Shown here: positions 16,068 to 24,023 of the stretch, one piece after another
How positions within the stretch are numbered: position 1 is the first letter of the stretch
Layout of the letters: each line of letters opens with the position of its first letter
Assembly: GCA_002493835.1 (NCBI GenBank)
Contig: DLAA01000009.1
Location: 1-27,545, forward strand
Source of the DNA: Lachnospiraceae bacterium UBA7060
Lineage (GTDB): Bacteria > Bacillota > Clostridia > Lachnospirales > Lachnospiraceae
Direction: 5' to 3'
DNA: 27,545 nucleotides
The notes under the pieces: model-generated
What the model was told of the DNA's origin: nothing
The model's input: the letters and a program-made list of their open reading frames with translations, nothing else
Databases searched by the model: none
Program-made: the position numbers and the translations under genes

Positions 16068-18173
16068 TCAAGGCTCTGCCCGTTCCCAGCCTGAATCTCT
16101 TAAAATATCATCAATGAGCTCCTGCAGTGCATTGATATCAACTGGCTTTGTGACATATGCGTTCATTCCCGCCCTCAATGATTTCTGACGATCCGTTTCC
16201 ATTGCGTCGGAGGAAAGGGCAATAATTGGTATTTGGGAAAGCGCTTCGTTCTCCAGTTTCCGAATTGCTCTTGCTGTCTCGTAACCGTTCATGCCGGGCA
16301 TCTCGATATCCATCAGCACAAGAGCAAACTGCCCCTGCCCGGATGCTTGTAAGATCTCGTAAGCACTCACCCCATCACAGGCCGTCTCCACCTGGTAACC
16401 CAGATTTTTGAGAAGTTCCTCCTCAATCTCTCTGTTAATTCCGTTATCTTCCACCAAAAGGATTCTGCCTTTATTCTCACCGCCCCCCATAATCTCAAAA
16501 GCGGCACTCTCATGTTCCATAAAAGAGACTTTCATCGGATATTTTATGGGAAGACTCACTGTAAAAACACTGCCCTCCCCAACCGTACTCTCCACACTTA
16601 TCATACCACCCATCGTCTCGGCATAGCTTCTTACCACTGCAAGACCCGCTCCTGGCATGCCATTATATACTGCACTTTTTTCCTGTCTGGCCGGATGAAA
16701 AATTTCTTCCAATCTTTCCTCTGGTATACCGCATCCGCTGTCTTTAATGATAAATTGATAAAGTCCTCTGCCCTTTATATCACTTTTACTCTCCTTGACT
16801 GTAAAATTCACCTGACCATGCGCCGGTGTATATTTAATCGCATTATCCAAAAGCTGATTTAATATTTCGCGAAGTCTTATATAATCAACCTCTATCGTGA
16901 AATGAGAAATTCCCGTCTTATCCATACTAAATTGAATATTTTTTGCTCTAATCGGACGTTCCGCACTTTTTTTCACTTCACTAAGCAGTTCGCCCAAATG
17001 GTATTCTCTCTCAGTCAGCTCCGCTCTTGCCGGTTCGTTCAGATTATCCTTCAAAAACTCATCAAAAACCGACAATAATTCCTCTCCCGAAAGATGGATT
17101 TTTTCAATGCATTCCCCTACTCTTCCGGGATCTCCAACACAGCCTTTTAGCAGCTCCGCATATCCGATAATGGCATTTAATGGTGTCCTGATATCGTGAG
17201 ACATATTCGCAAAAAAAGTATTTCTCGTCAAGCGCTCTATCTCAGCTTGACGCAGTGCAGATTTTAAAAGCGATTGTCTTTCCACCTGCTCCGTAATATC
17301 CCTGGAGACGGAAAGTGCGATCACATCACCCGTATGCTTATTTTTCTCCAGAAAGAAGCTGTAATGACTCAGCCGTTTTCTGCCATACATGTCCGTCACC
17401 CAGCTGTCGTAAGTCTGCTCCGTCTCCCCCGCTTCATAGCAGCGAATCAGTCTTCCGATGTCAAAAAATCTTTCGTAGTCTCTCAGCTCCCCTGCCTCTG
17501 TAAAATCTGCCCAAAATCTAGTAAAATCGGAATATCTTTCAAAAGGCTGGATTCCCATATAAGTAAAAAGATTCTGCGGCCGCCCCTCCTCATTCAGCAC
17601 GGAGGCTGAAATAAATTCATCTCTTGTCAGATTAATCTCCACAAAAGAAACTGCCTCGTATAGAAGTGCTCGTTTAAAATAATCCTCCCGAAGATGAGCC
17701 GTATAAAGCGCCTCGTTTATCCGTTCCAGTTCCGCCATCCTCTTTTGCATGCGCTCTGTAACATCTTCGATAAATACATAAAATATATTCCCATAAGCTT
17801 CCGTATGGATAAAATGCCCATAGTCTTCTACCCAGCGCACCGTGCCATCCCTGCGGTTAATGCGGTACTCCACATAATCAAGATTATTCCCGCTGTGTAA
17901 AATTTGTGACCGAATGCTGGATTCTACCGCTTCTATATCGTCCGGGTGAACAATTCCTTTAAAGGTATCCCCTGTCAGTTCCCGAAATTCTTCCCTCGTT
18001 TCACAGCCAAAAATCCGCAGCATAGCACTGTTTATATAAATTAATTTCTCATCCCCGTCTGCATGGTAGATAAAAAAACCACCGGGCAGTCCCTCCGAAA
18101 TCTGTTCTATGATAGGAAGCGTATGCTCATCAAAGCTGAGTATGTATTCTGGTTTTGCTTCGTATTGTCTCAC
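16068..18173 (-). CDS. Soluble PAS hybrid histidine kinase with one receiver
   Basis: Cytoplasmic sensor kinase with no membrane segment, 701 aa from GTG 18173. That GTG has GAGG 8 nt upstream and gives MRQYEAKPEY; an alternative GTG at 18215 would add 14 residues from inside the structured leader. A PAS domain (about 20-140, ending FIEDVTER) is followed by a second PAS-like region (about 160-300, ending SRDITEQ). The H-box FFANMSHDIRTP carries His326. The ATPase domain has LLDNAIKYTP, DSGCGIP and GAGLAVV; the last G-box is slightly unusual. The C-terminal receiver has Asp622 (LMDIEMP) and Lys676 (VTKPVD). It is the first gene of a two-kinase operon and is transcribed divergently from the response regulator. 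No HPt or output domain is present, so signalling probably ends on another protein. Confidence 0.93.
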   Translation of the reverse strand: MRQYEAKPEYILSFDEHTLPIIEQISEGLPGGFFIYHADGDEKLIYINSAMLRIFGCETREEFRELTGDTFKGIVHPDDIEAVESSIRSQILHSGNNLDYVEYRINRRDGTVRWVEDYGHFIHTEAYGNIFYVFIEDVTERMQKRMAELERINEALYTAHLREDYFKRALLYEAVSFVEINLTRDEFISASVLNEEGRPQNLFTYMGIQPFERYSDFTRFWADFTEAGELRDYERFFDIGRLIRCYEAGETEQTYDSWVTDMYGRKRLSHYSFFLEKNKHTGDVIALSVSRDITEQVERQSLLKSALRQAEIERLTRNTFFANMSHDIRTPLNAIIGYAELLKGCVGDPGRVGECIEKIHLSGEELLSVFDEFLKDNLNEPARAELTEREYHLGELLSEVKKSAERPIRAKNIQFSMDKTGISHFTIEVDYIRLREILNQLLDNAIKYTPAHGQVNFTVKESKSDIKGRGLYQFIIKDSGCGIPEERLEEIFHPARQEKSAVYNGMPGAGLAVVRSYAETMGGMISVESTVGEGSVFTVSLPIKYPMKVSFMEHESAAFEIMGGGENKGRILLVEDNGINREIEEELLKNLGYQVETACDGVSAYEILQASGQGQFALVLMDIEMPGMNGYETARAIRKLENEALSQIPIIALSSDAMETDRQKSLRAGMNAYVTKPVDINALQELIDDILRDSGWERAEP

Positions 18174-18229
18174 TTTTTCTTCCTCTTCCCCGCAGTGTAC
18201 GCCCGCAGGCTGCACACATGCCTTCCCCC

Positions 18230-18341
18230 GCAGTGCGCGCTCGCTTTCGCTCGCTCGCGGGCTTCACCCTATACAGCCACCGAAATAAATGCTTCGGTGA
18301 GCAAGCTCCCCGCCGCATTTATTTCGATGGCCGCGCACTGC
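18230..18341. repeat. GC-rich nested inverted repeat in the hybrid-kinase leader
   Basis: The outer arms GCAGTGCGCG (18230-18239) and CGCGCACTGC (18332-18341) are perfect. Inner 17-base arms (18276-18292 and 18315-18331, centred on CGAAATAAATGC and its complement) match at 16 of 17 positions and abut the outer right arm. The left side holds a bulge rich in CGCT repeats. If transcription of the kinase operon starts near 18352, the whole structure lies in its 5' leader. It may be a regulatory RNA fold or a REP/MITE-type repeat copy; the sequence alone does not decide. Confidence 0.7.
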
Positions 18342-18358
18342 TCATTGCCATCGCGTAT

Positions 18359-18364
18359 ATTATA
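18359..18364 (-). promoter_or_regulatory. Possible -10 box of the hybrid-kinase operon
   Basis: On the minus strand a perfect TATAAT lies about 185 bp before the GTG start of the soluble hybrid kinase. The -35 position reads TTTCTT, a poor match, so the promoter may need an activator. The direct repeats at 18369-18412 are placed suitably upstream of it. Confidence 0.4.
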
Positions 18365-18368
18365 AACA

Positions 18369-18427
18369 TTTTAAAGAGAAAAAGAAACAGGGTTTTAGAG
18401 ATTTTTTAAAGAATTATGTGGTAAAAT
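18369..18427 (+). promoter_or_regulatory. Regulator-like direct repeats and promoter of the OmpR-type operon
   Basis: Three 9-base direct repeats, TTTTAAAGA (18369-18377), TTTTAGAGA (18393-18401) and TTTTAAAGA (18404-18412), precede an extended -10 box TGGTAAAAT (TAAAAT at 18422-18427). The last two start 11 bp apart, the spacing typical of OmpR/PhoB-family half-sites, and they cover the place where a -35 box would be. This fits autoregulation by the downstream response regulator. The arrangement is seen directly; the binding is inferred. Confidence 0.5.
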
Positions 18428-18448
18428 ACTGGTAAAGGTGGGATGCTT

Positions 18449-19126
18449 ATGCGGATATTGCTAGCGGAGGATGACGAAAAACTGAATGAGACGCTCGTCT
18501 ATGGGTTGACGCAGGCTGGATTTACTGTGGATACCTGCATGAACGGGGAAGATGCATTGTTTTACGGGGAACAGAATATCTATGATGTGATACTCCTAGA
18601 TCGTATGCTGCCCTATATGGATGGCACGGATGTATTGACCTCGCTGCGAAAGAACAATATAGTCACGCCCGTAATTCTGATTACCGCCCTGGGCACACTC
18701 TCCGACAAGGTGGAAGGACTGGATTTGGGTGCAGACGACTATTTGGTAAAACCTTTCGCCATAGAAGAACTTTTAGCCCGGATCCGCTGTGTTTTAAGAC
18801 GCCCACACCGAATTGTCTCCGAAGAAACGTTCTCCCGCTCAGACATCATCTGGTTTCCATCAGAATACCGTCTGTGCGGGCCTTCTGGAAATTGTACACT
18901 CTCAAAGCGAGAAGCAGCCCTTCTGGAAACTCTTTTGAAAAGCGGCAATACCACTCTTTCCCGAAGCCATCTGCTTTTAAAAGTTTGGGGACCAGACTCG
19001 GATGTAGAAGAGGGTAATCTGGACAACTATATTCATTTTCTACGCAGACGCCTAAAGACCGTTGGAAGCTGCCTCACCCTAAAAACAGTCCGAGGCGTAG
19101 GCTACTCCTTGACCGAGTCACCCTAG
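18449..19126 (+). CDS. OmpR/PhoB-family response regulator
   Basis: DNA-binding output of a two-component system, 225 aa from ATG 18449, about 7 nt after AAAGGTGG. An ATG six bases earlier (18443) lies too close to that site. The N-terminal receiver has the acidic pair in LLAEDDE, phospho-acceptor Asp51 (ILLDRMLP), Thr79 (LITA) and Lys101 (LVKPF). A winged-helix domain follows (about 122-225), ending in the typical LKTVRGVGYSL. It reads toward the sensor kinase at 19326; the two are split by a palindromic element that begins in the stop codon. The divergent promoter region holds repeats that could be its binding sites. Target genes are unknown; the adjacent kinase and transporter operons are candidates. 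Confidence 0.95.
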   Translation: MRILLAEDDEKLNETLVYGLTQAGFTVDTCMNGEDALFYGEQNIYDVILLDRMLPYMDGTDVLTSLRKNNIVTPVILITALGTLSDKVEGLDLGADDYLVKPFAIEELLARIRCVLRRPHRIVSEETFSRSDIIWFPSEYRLCGPSGNCTLSKREAALLETLLKSGNTTLSRSHLLLKVWGPDSDVEEGNLDNYIHFLRRRLKTVGSCLTLKTVRGVGYSLTESP

Positions 19127-19287
19127 TATGATCCGATTTAATTAGCCTTATGTTTCACTTGTCTAAATTTCCATCTGCTTCGTTGTCATCAGTCGACGTA
19201 GCCACCGGCTACGCCTCCTTCTTCCGCCTTGCATATGAAAATTTATTCGGCGTGAAACATATAGGCAATTAAAGCGGATCATACTAG
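19123..19287. repeat. 165-bp symmetric palindromic (MITE/REP-like) element
   Basis: Terminal inverted repeats of 36 bases (19123-19158 and 19252-19287) match except for one substitution and a small compensated shift. Both ends carry CTAGTATGATCCG. Inside are 15-base partial repeats around TAAATTT, and at the exact centre is a perfect hairpin CGTAGCC (19197-19203) / GGCTACG (19207-19213). The geometric midpoint of the terminal repeats and of the central hairpin is the same base, 19205. It overlaps the stop codon of the response-regulator gene and lies between that gene and its kinase. No transposase or T-run is present, so it is probably a non-autonomous repeat or an intercistronic RNA element. 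Confidence 0.8.
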
Positions 19288-19325
19288 TGCCCACCGTTTC
19301 TATCGATCTGCCCGGAGGGAAAACC

Positions 19326-20639
19326 ATGTTTCGAAAAGTACATCTGTACCTGACAATGCTTTGCGCCGGTATCACCGCCGCCATTCTTGTGGTAATGTCT
19401 CTATTATATTTGTATCTTTCAGAAAAGGGACTGTACGAAAATCAGTACCACTCCTTTCAAAACGATATCAGCACCATCGCCACCAGTCTGGAACAACAGT
19501 CCGTTATTTCCATGGAATGGCTCTCCAAGATGGAGGCCAGGGGCGGCTATACTTTTTATGTTTTAGATAACGGAATTCCGTTTCTCTACAATCAACTTAT
19601 CAATCTTTCGGACTCTTCCGAAACCCGCGTTCTTCTCGACTCTTGTCTTAAAACCTACAAAAACGACTTCGAATACACCTTCATCGAGGAAGAATTAAAC
19701 AGCGGCGGCCGCTATAACACCTGCTTCCACGCGGAATTTCCCTTCAATCCAAACGGAAAGCCGCATGAATTCTACGCTGGTGTCATCGAACTTGGCAAAG
19801 AAAACTCCTCCCTGCAGATGGTGGTGCTCTCCCCTTTAGATTTTCTGGAGAAACAAATCTTTGTGCAAAGGATTCACTTTCTAGCAATCGACTTGGCAGC
19901 GATTTTCCTGCTGACTCTGTTTTCCTTTTTTTTCACAGGCAAGCTTCTTGAGCCTATCATAGAAAGCCGTAAAAAACAAACCGCTTTTGTGGCAGCTGCC
20001 TCCCATGAGCTGCGCACTCCTCTGGCAGTCATTCTCTCCGCTGCCGAATGCTGCCGCGATGCTGATGAAGAGAGACGAATAAAATTTCTTGACACAATTA
20101 AGCAGGAGGGAGAGGTTTTGACTTCTTTGGTCAACGATATGCTCTCCCTGAGCGCATCTGACTCCCAAAACCTCTCCATACATCCTGTTCCCACAGAACT
20201 GGACACACTGCTCATCGATGCCTATGAGGCCTTCGAGCCTTTGGCTTCTCAAAAAAAACTGTCCCTCACAGTCTCCCTGCCAGAAAATTATCTGCCTCCC
20301 TGCACTGCTGACAAAGAGCGAATCTTTCAGCTGCTTTCCATTCTGCTTCATAACGCCATCAGCTACACGCCAGAGGGCGGTCGCATTGAGCTTTCCCTCC
20401 AACACCGAAAAAGCCGCTTCTATCTCTCCGTCTCAGACACTGGCATTGGTATTTTGCCGGAAGACCGAAAAAAAATCTTTGACCGCTTTTACCGAGTAGA
20501 AAAATCCCGCAGCGCTAAAGGACATTTCGGGCTTGGCTTGTCTGTTGCCTCCGAAATTGTAAAACTCCACCATGGTACAATCACAGTCGCGGAGCGCTCA
20601 GGCGGCGGCAGTATATTCATCGTCATGCTGCCAACCTGA
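19326..20639 (+). CDS. Two-component sensor histidine kinase
   Basis: Cognate membrane kinase of the response regulator, 437 aa from ATG 19326 with GGAGGG 6 nt upstream; an upstream GTG-type extension into the palindromic element is rejected. Transmembrane segments at about 8-30 and 183-204 enclose an extracellular sensor region of about 150 residues that I do not recognise. The dimerisation domain has FVAAASHELRTPLAV with His227. The ATPase domain shows LLHNAISYTPEGG, DTGIGI, FDRFYRV and GLGLSV boxes, so it looks functional. Gene order regulator-kinase and the same strand imply a pair, although the 200-bp gap with its palindrome could uncouple expression. The ligand is unknown. Confidence 0.95.
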   Translation: MFRKVHLYLTMLCAGITAAILVVMSLLYLYLSEKGLYENQYHSFQNDISTIATSLEQQSVISMEWLSKMEARGGYTFYVLDNGIPFLYNQLINLSDSSETRVLLDSCLKTYKNDFEYTFIEEELNSGGRYNTCFHAEFPFNPNGKPHEFYAGVIELGKENSSLQMVVLSPLDFLEKQIFVQRIHFLAIDLAAIFLLTLFSFFFTGKLLEPIIESRKKQTAFVAAASHELRTPLAVILSAAECCRDADEERRIKFLDTIKQEGEVLTSLVNDMLSLSASDSQNLSIHPVPTELDTLLIDAYEAFEPLASQKKLSLTVSLPENYLPPCTADKERIFQLLSILLHNAISYTPEGGRIELSLQHRKSRFYLSVSDTGIGILPEDRKKIFDRFYRVEKSRSAKGHFGLGLSVASEIVKLHHGTITVAERSGGGSIFIVMLPT

Positions 20640-20678
20640 ACACATTAAACCCAGATGCGTTCACAGGAACTAATTCCA

Positions 20679-20700
20679 TCGCAAGATGCCAATCCTGCGA
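20679..20700. terminator. Weak bidirectional terminator candidate between convergent genes
   Basis: TCGCA and TGCGA arms, followed after one mismatch by GAT/ATC, form a 9-position stem around the loop GCCA. It lies between the plus-strand kinase stop (20639) and the minus-strand stop at 20704. The stretch that follows on the plus strand is AT-rich, but T-runs are short. Confidence 0.4.
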
Positions 20701-20703
20701 CCA

Positions 20704-21237
20704 TTATTTCATAAATTTCAGTTTCGAATTGACTCGCGCACTCGGAATTTTAAAGAACACATACCCTTGGGTGAACTCAGCCGCCGCATCAGAAAGAACC
20801 GACGGATTGACCCCCAGTTCTGTCTTCTTTCCTGTAACGCGCTCCAAAGACCACTGCTGCAGTAATGCACTGCTCAACTCCCGTCTATGCAAATCGATGC
20901 TCTCCTGATATTCTCGCTCGTTTTCTCGCTTATACCATGCTTTTTGGGCCAAATCCATGTACAGCTTATGTCGTTTTGCACGCTTCTCCCAGAAGCTCTT
21001 CTCTTTCCTCTTTCTCGTGGAATCCGTGTGCCTGCTATCTTTCCTGCATTCCACAAAATAACTCTCTCCCCGATACTCCTCTTTCTGCAATAGTTTCTCA
21101 TGTACCTTTTGGGCAAAACCAGCAGCATCTGTCTGTCCGCCAATCACCAATCCGGCCGCTACATCTCTAGCATTATTCTTATTCTGCAAAGTGTTCGCAT
21201 TGAGCCGAGTCATCGATGTCAAAGAAAATTCATTCAT
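20704..21237 (-). CDS. Unrecognised highly charged basic protein
   Basis: I do not recognise this 177-aa protein. The start chosen is ATG 21237, with an AGGTG site 9 nt upstream; an ATG seven codons earlier lacks a site. No signal peptide or membrane segment is visible. A short N-terminal part with DVAAGLVIGGQTDAAGFAQ (about 25-43) is followed by a long Lys/Arg/Glu-rich, probably helical centre (about 45-125: KRKEKSFWEKRAKRHK, ENEREYQESIDLHRREL). The C-terminal tail is more hydrophobic. The composition would suit a nucleic-acid-associated or scaffold protein, but that is a guess. A TATAAT (21257-21262, minus strand) just upstream could be its -10 box with a very short leader. It is convergent with the kinase and divergent from the ABC-F gene. 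Length, site and intact frame favour a real gene. Confidence 0.65.
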   Translation of the reverse strand: MNEFSLTSMTRLNANTLQNKNNARDVAAGLVIGGQTDAAGFAQKVHEKLLQKEEYRGESYFVECRKDSRHTDSTRKRKEKSFWEKRAKRHKLYMDLAQKAWYKRENEREYQESIDLHRRELSSALLQQWSLERVTGKKTELGVNPSVLSDAAAEFTQGYVFFKIPSARVNSKLKFMK

Positions 21238-21443
21238 GGAATCATTCACCTGCCTCATTATAGAATATCTGCATTATCAGTTTTTCTTCTATTAATAATT
21301 AATACGAGTCAGACTGGTAAAAAGTTTCAAATCATTTTCGAAATCCCCTCATCATACGTATAGAAGAAGTACCGCTAAAAACTGGGGTTTCTCTGAATCG
21401 AGCGCGCAGGCGCTTGATTTTTTACAATATCTCCCTTATTTTC

Positions 21444-21471
21444 TTGAAAAAACAAAGGTTTCATGTATAAT
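21444..21471 (+). promoter_or_regulatory. Promoter of the ABC-F operon
   Basis: A good vegetative-type promoter: TTGAAA (21444-21449) and a perfect TATAAT (21466-21471), 16 bp apart. The predicted start is near 21478, giving a leader of about 40 nt before the ATG at 21520. No attenuator stem is seen in that leader. Confidence 0.8.
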
Positions 21472-21519
21472 GGATGCGTAGGCCAAAAACGGAAAAACTA
21501 GAAAATACGAGGTTTCAAT

Positions 21520-23160
21520 ATGATTCAGGCAAACAATGTAACATTACGTGTAGGAAAAAAGGCCCTCTTTGAGGACGTAAACATTAAATTCACCGAAGGA
21601 AACTGCTACGGTTTGATCGGTGCAAACGGCGCAGGTAAATCTACCTTCTTAAAAATCCTCTCAGGCACTTTAGAGACCACAAGCGGGGACGTGACACTCA
21701 CTCCCGGCCAGCGTCTCTCCGTCCTGGAACAGGATCACTTCAAATACGATGTGTACCCGGTCATGGACACGGTGATTATGGGCAACGAACGGCTCTACCA
21801 GATCATGAAGGAGAAGGACGCCATCTACGCCAAGGAGGATTTCACCGATGAGGACGGCATCCGCGCCAGTGAGCTGGAGGCAGAATTTGCGGAGATGGAT
21901 GGCTGGGACGCAGAGACAAACGCCGCCATGCTCCTAAACGGTCTTGGCATTGAGACAGATCTTCACTACAGTCAAATGTCGGATTTAAACGGTAATGAAA
22001 AAGTGAAAGTCCTTCTCGCCAAGGCGCTTTTTGGCAACCCTGACATCCTGCTTTTGGACGAGCCCACCAACCATCTGGATCTGGATGCGATCGCGTGGCT
22101 GGAAGAATTTTTGATAGGTTTTGACAACACCGTCATCGTCGTCTCCCATGACCGGTACTTTCTGAACAAAGTTTGCACCCACATTGCAGACATCGATTAC
22201 GGAAAAATCCAGCTCTACGCAGGCAACTATGATTTCTGGTATGAATCCAGCCAGCTGATCATCAAGCAGCGCAAAGAGGCAAATAAAAAGAAGGAGGAAC
22301 AGATCAAGGAGCTACAGGAATTTATCTCCCGTTTCTCCGCCAACGCCAGCAAATCCAAGCAGGCGACCTCCAGAAAGCGCGCCCTGGAAAAGATTGAACT
22401 GGATGACATCCGTCCTTCCAGCCGCAAATATCCGTACATCGATTTTCGTCCGGAGCGTGAGATCGGCAATGAAGTGCTCACCGTGGAGGGCATCAGTAAG
22501 ACCATAGGTGGGGAGAAGGTACTGGACAATATCTCCTTCATTGTGGGCCATGACGACAAAATTGCGCTCGTTGGTGGTAATGAGCTTGCAAAAACTACCC
22601 TATTACAAATTCTGATGGGTGAGATGGAGCCGGACGAAGGCAACTACAAATGGGGCGTGACCACTTCCCAGGCCTATTTCCCGAAGGACTCTACCGCAGA
22701 ATTTGACAACGATTATTCTATCACCGACTGGCTCATGGGCTACTCTTCTGTAAAAGATGTGACTTATGTGAGAGGCTTCCTTGGCCGTATGCTCTTCGCA
22801 GGTGAAGACGGGGTGAAAAAAGTAAAAGTCTTATCCGGCGGAGAAAAAGTGCGTTGTCTGCTGTCTAAAATGATGATCAGCGGTGCCAACTGCTTGCTCT
22901 TCGATGAACCTACCAACCATCTGGACATGGAGTCCATCACCGCTCTGAATGAAGGCATGAAAAAATTCAAGGGCGTAGAGATTTTCTCCTGTCACGATCA
23001 TCAGGTAGTACAGACCACAGCCAACCGGATCATGGAAATCCTGCCAGATGGCAGTTTGATAGACAAGATCACCACCTACGATGAGTATTTGGAAAATGAC
23101 GAAATGGCTAGGAAGCGCACCGTTTACACGAGTACGGCAAGCCAGGAAGAGGACGATTGA
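21520..23160 (+). CDS. ABC-F family ATPase (YbiT-like)
   Basis: Soluble ribosome-associated twin-ATPase of the ABC-F group, 546 aa, start ATG 21520 with GAGG 7 nt upstream. The first cassette has Walker A GANGAGKST (34-42), an altered signature SDLNGNEKVKVLLA (154-167) and LLLDEPTNHLD (177-187). A charged linker (about 245-300, KQRKEANKKKEEQIKEL) links the cassettes and would reach the ribosomal tRNA sites. The second cassette has a degenerate Walker A, GGNELAKTT (352-360), with Ala in place of the Gly before Lys, but a normal LSGGEKVR (438-445) and LLFDEPTNHLD (459-469). No membrane segments occur, so it is not a transporter. These substitutions resemble those I associate with YbiT-type members. 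It leads a three-gene operon. Translation-factor or housekeeping role is likelier than antibiotic resistance. Confidence 0.92.
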   Translation: MIQANNVTLRVGKKALFEDVNIKFTEGNCYGLIGANGAGKSTFLKILSGTLETTSGDVTLTPGQRLSVLEQDHFKYDVYPVMDTVIMGNERLYQIMKEKDAIYAKEDFTDEDGIRASELEAEFAEMDGWDAETNAAMLLNGLGIETDLHYSQMSDLNGNEKVKVLLAKALFGNPDILLLDEPTNHLDLDAIAWLEEFLIGFDNTVIVVSHDRYFLNKVCTHIADIDYGKIQLYAGNYDFWYESSQLIIKQRKEANKKKEEQIKELQEFISRFSANASKSKQATSRKRALEKIELDDIRPSSRKYPYIDFRPEREIGNEVLTVEGISKTIGGEKVLDNISFIVGHDDKIALVGGNELAKTTLLQILMGEMEPDEGNYKWGVTTSQAYFPKDSTAEFDNDYSITDWLMGYSSVKDVTYVRGFLGRMLFAGEDGVKKVKVLSGGEKVRCLLSKMMISGANCLLFDEPTNHLDMESITALNEGMKKFKGVEIFSCHDHQVVQTTANRIMEILPDGSLIDKITTYDEYLENDEMARKRTVYTSTASQEEDD

Positions 23161-23162
23161 GT

Positions 23163-24023
23163 ATGAGGGCCATCGACCTGCACACGCACACTGCTAAATC
23201 AGACGGCAGCTATACACCCACTGAGTTAGTCGACTACGCCATAGAGAAAAATCTAGCTGCCGTGGTCATCACAGACCACGACACCGTAGACGGGCTTGAC
23301 GAGGCCCTTTCTCATGCCGCCTCCTTAAAGAAAAGATCGCTTCCCTCCATAGAGGTGATCCCGGGGATCGAATTCTCCACAAAATATGAAAAACAGGATG
23401 TACACGTCGTAGGACTCTACATTTCTTATGGCGATGCTGTTTTTCAAAATTCTCTCCACCGTTTTGTTGATTCCCGCATAAATCGTAATATACGGATGTG
23501 CGAAAATCTGCAAAAAGCAGGCATCGATATCACCTACGATAAACTACAGGCCAGCTATCCAGATGCGGTCATCACGAGAGCACACTATGCTTCCTATCTG
23601 CTAGAGCACGGCTATGTCAAAAGCCGGCAGGATGCATTCTCCCTATATCTGGGTGATCACACGAAATACTTTGTCCCTAGAGAGAAGGTAACGCCCACCC
23701 AGGCAGTGGAACTGATCCTCGAGACAGGAGGTGTTCCCGTGCTGGCCCATCCTCCTCTCTACCACATGGGAAATGACAGACTGGATATTCTGGTCGCCGC
23801 CCTGAAAGCAGCAGGGCTCATGGGGATCGAGAGCTTTTACAGCACCTACACCAATCAGGACGTGAGAGATATGCTGCGTCTTGCGGACAAATATAGTCTG
23901 CTCTTAAGCGGTGGTTCCGATTTCCACGGCGTCAACAAACCAGGGCTTGATCTTGGCAGCGGCTATGGAAAGCTGTTTGTCCCGGAAGATTTACTCTGGA
24001 AGATAAAGGAGGCAAAAGCATGA
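23163..24023 (+). CDS. PHP-domain metal-dependent phosphoesterase
   Basis: Predicted cytosolic phosphoesterase of the PHP family. Close relatives act on 3',5'-nucleoside bisphosphates or RNA 5' ends (YciV/TrpH group). The protein is 286 aa from ATG 23163, with AGAGGA 9 nt upstream, only 2 bp after the ABC-F stop; a TTG start two codons earlier is possible but unneeded. Metal ligands are visible in order: DLHTHT (His7, His9), SDGS (Asp14), TDHD (His39), PGIEFS (Glu70), RAHYASYL, LAHPPLY and SDFHG, covering the conserved PHP motifs. The length is usual for the family. It overlaps the following HAD gene by 4 bp, so the pair is translationally coupled. Substrate is inferred only from the family. 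Confidence 0.92.
   Translation: MRAIDLHTHTAKSDGSYTPTELVDYAIEKNLAAVVITDHDTVDGLDEALSHAASLKKRSLPSIEVIPGIEFSTKYEKQDVHVVGLYISYGDAVFQNSLHRFVDSRINRNIRMCENLQKAGIDITYDKLQASYPDAVITRAHYASYLLEHGYVKSRQDAFSLYLGDHTKYFVPREKVTPTQAVELILETGGVPVLAHPPLYHMGNDRLDILVAALKAAGLMGIESFYSTYTNQDVRDMLRLADKYSLLLSGGSDFHGVNKPGLDLGSGYGKLFVPEDLLWKIKEAKA

Noticed and set aside
18174..18215. Earlier GTG start for the soluble hybrid kinase
   Set aside because: It adds a Glu-rich stretch that is in fact the ribosome site of the GTG at 18173, and begins inside the GC-rich leader.
21520..23160. ABC-F gene as the missing ATPase of the sugar-type importer
   Set aside because: It is a twin-cassette soluble protein with the ABC-F linker and lacks the regulatory domain of MalK/UgpC-type subunits; it also has its own distant operon on the other strand.
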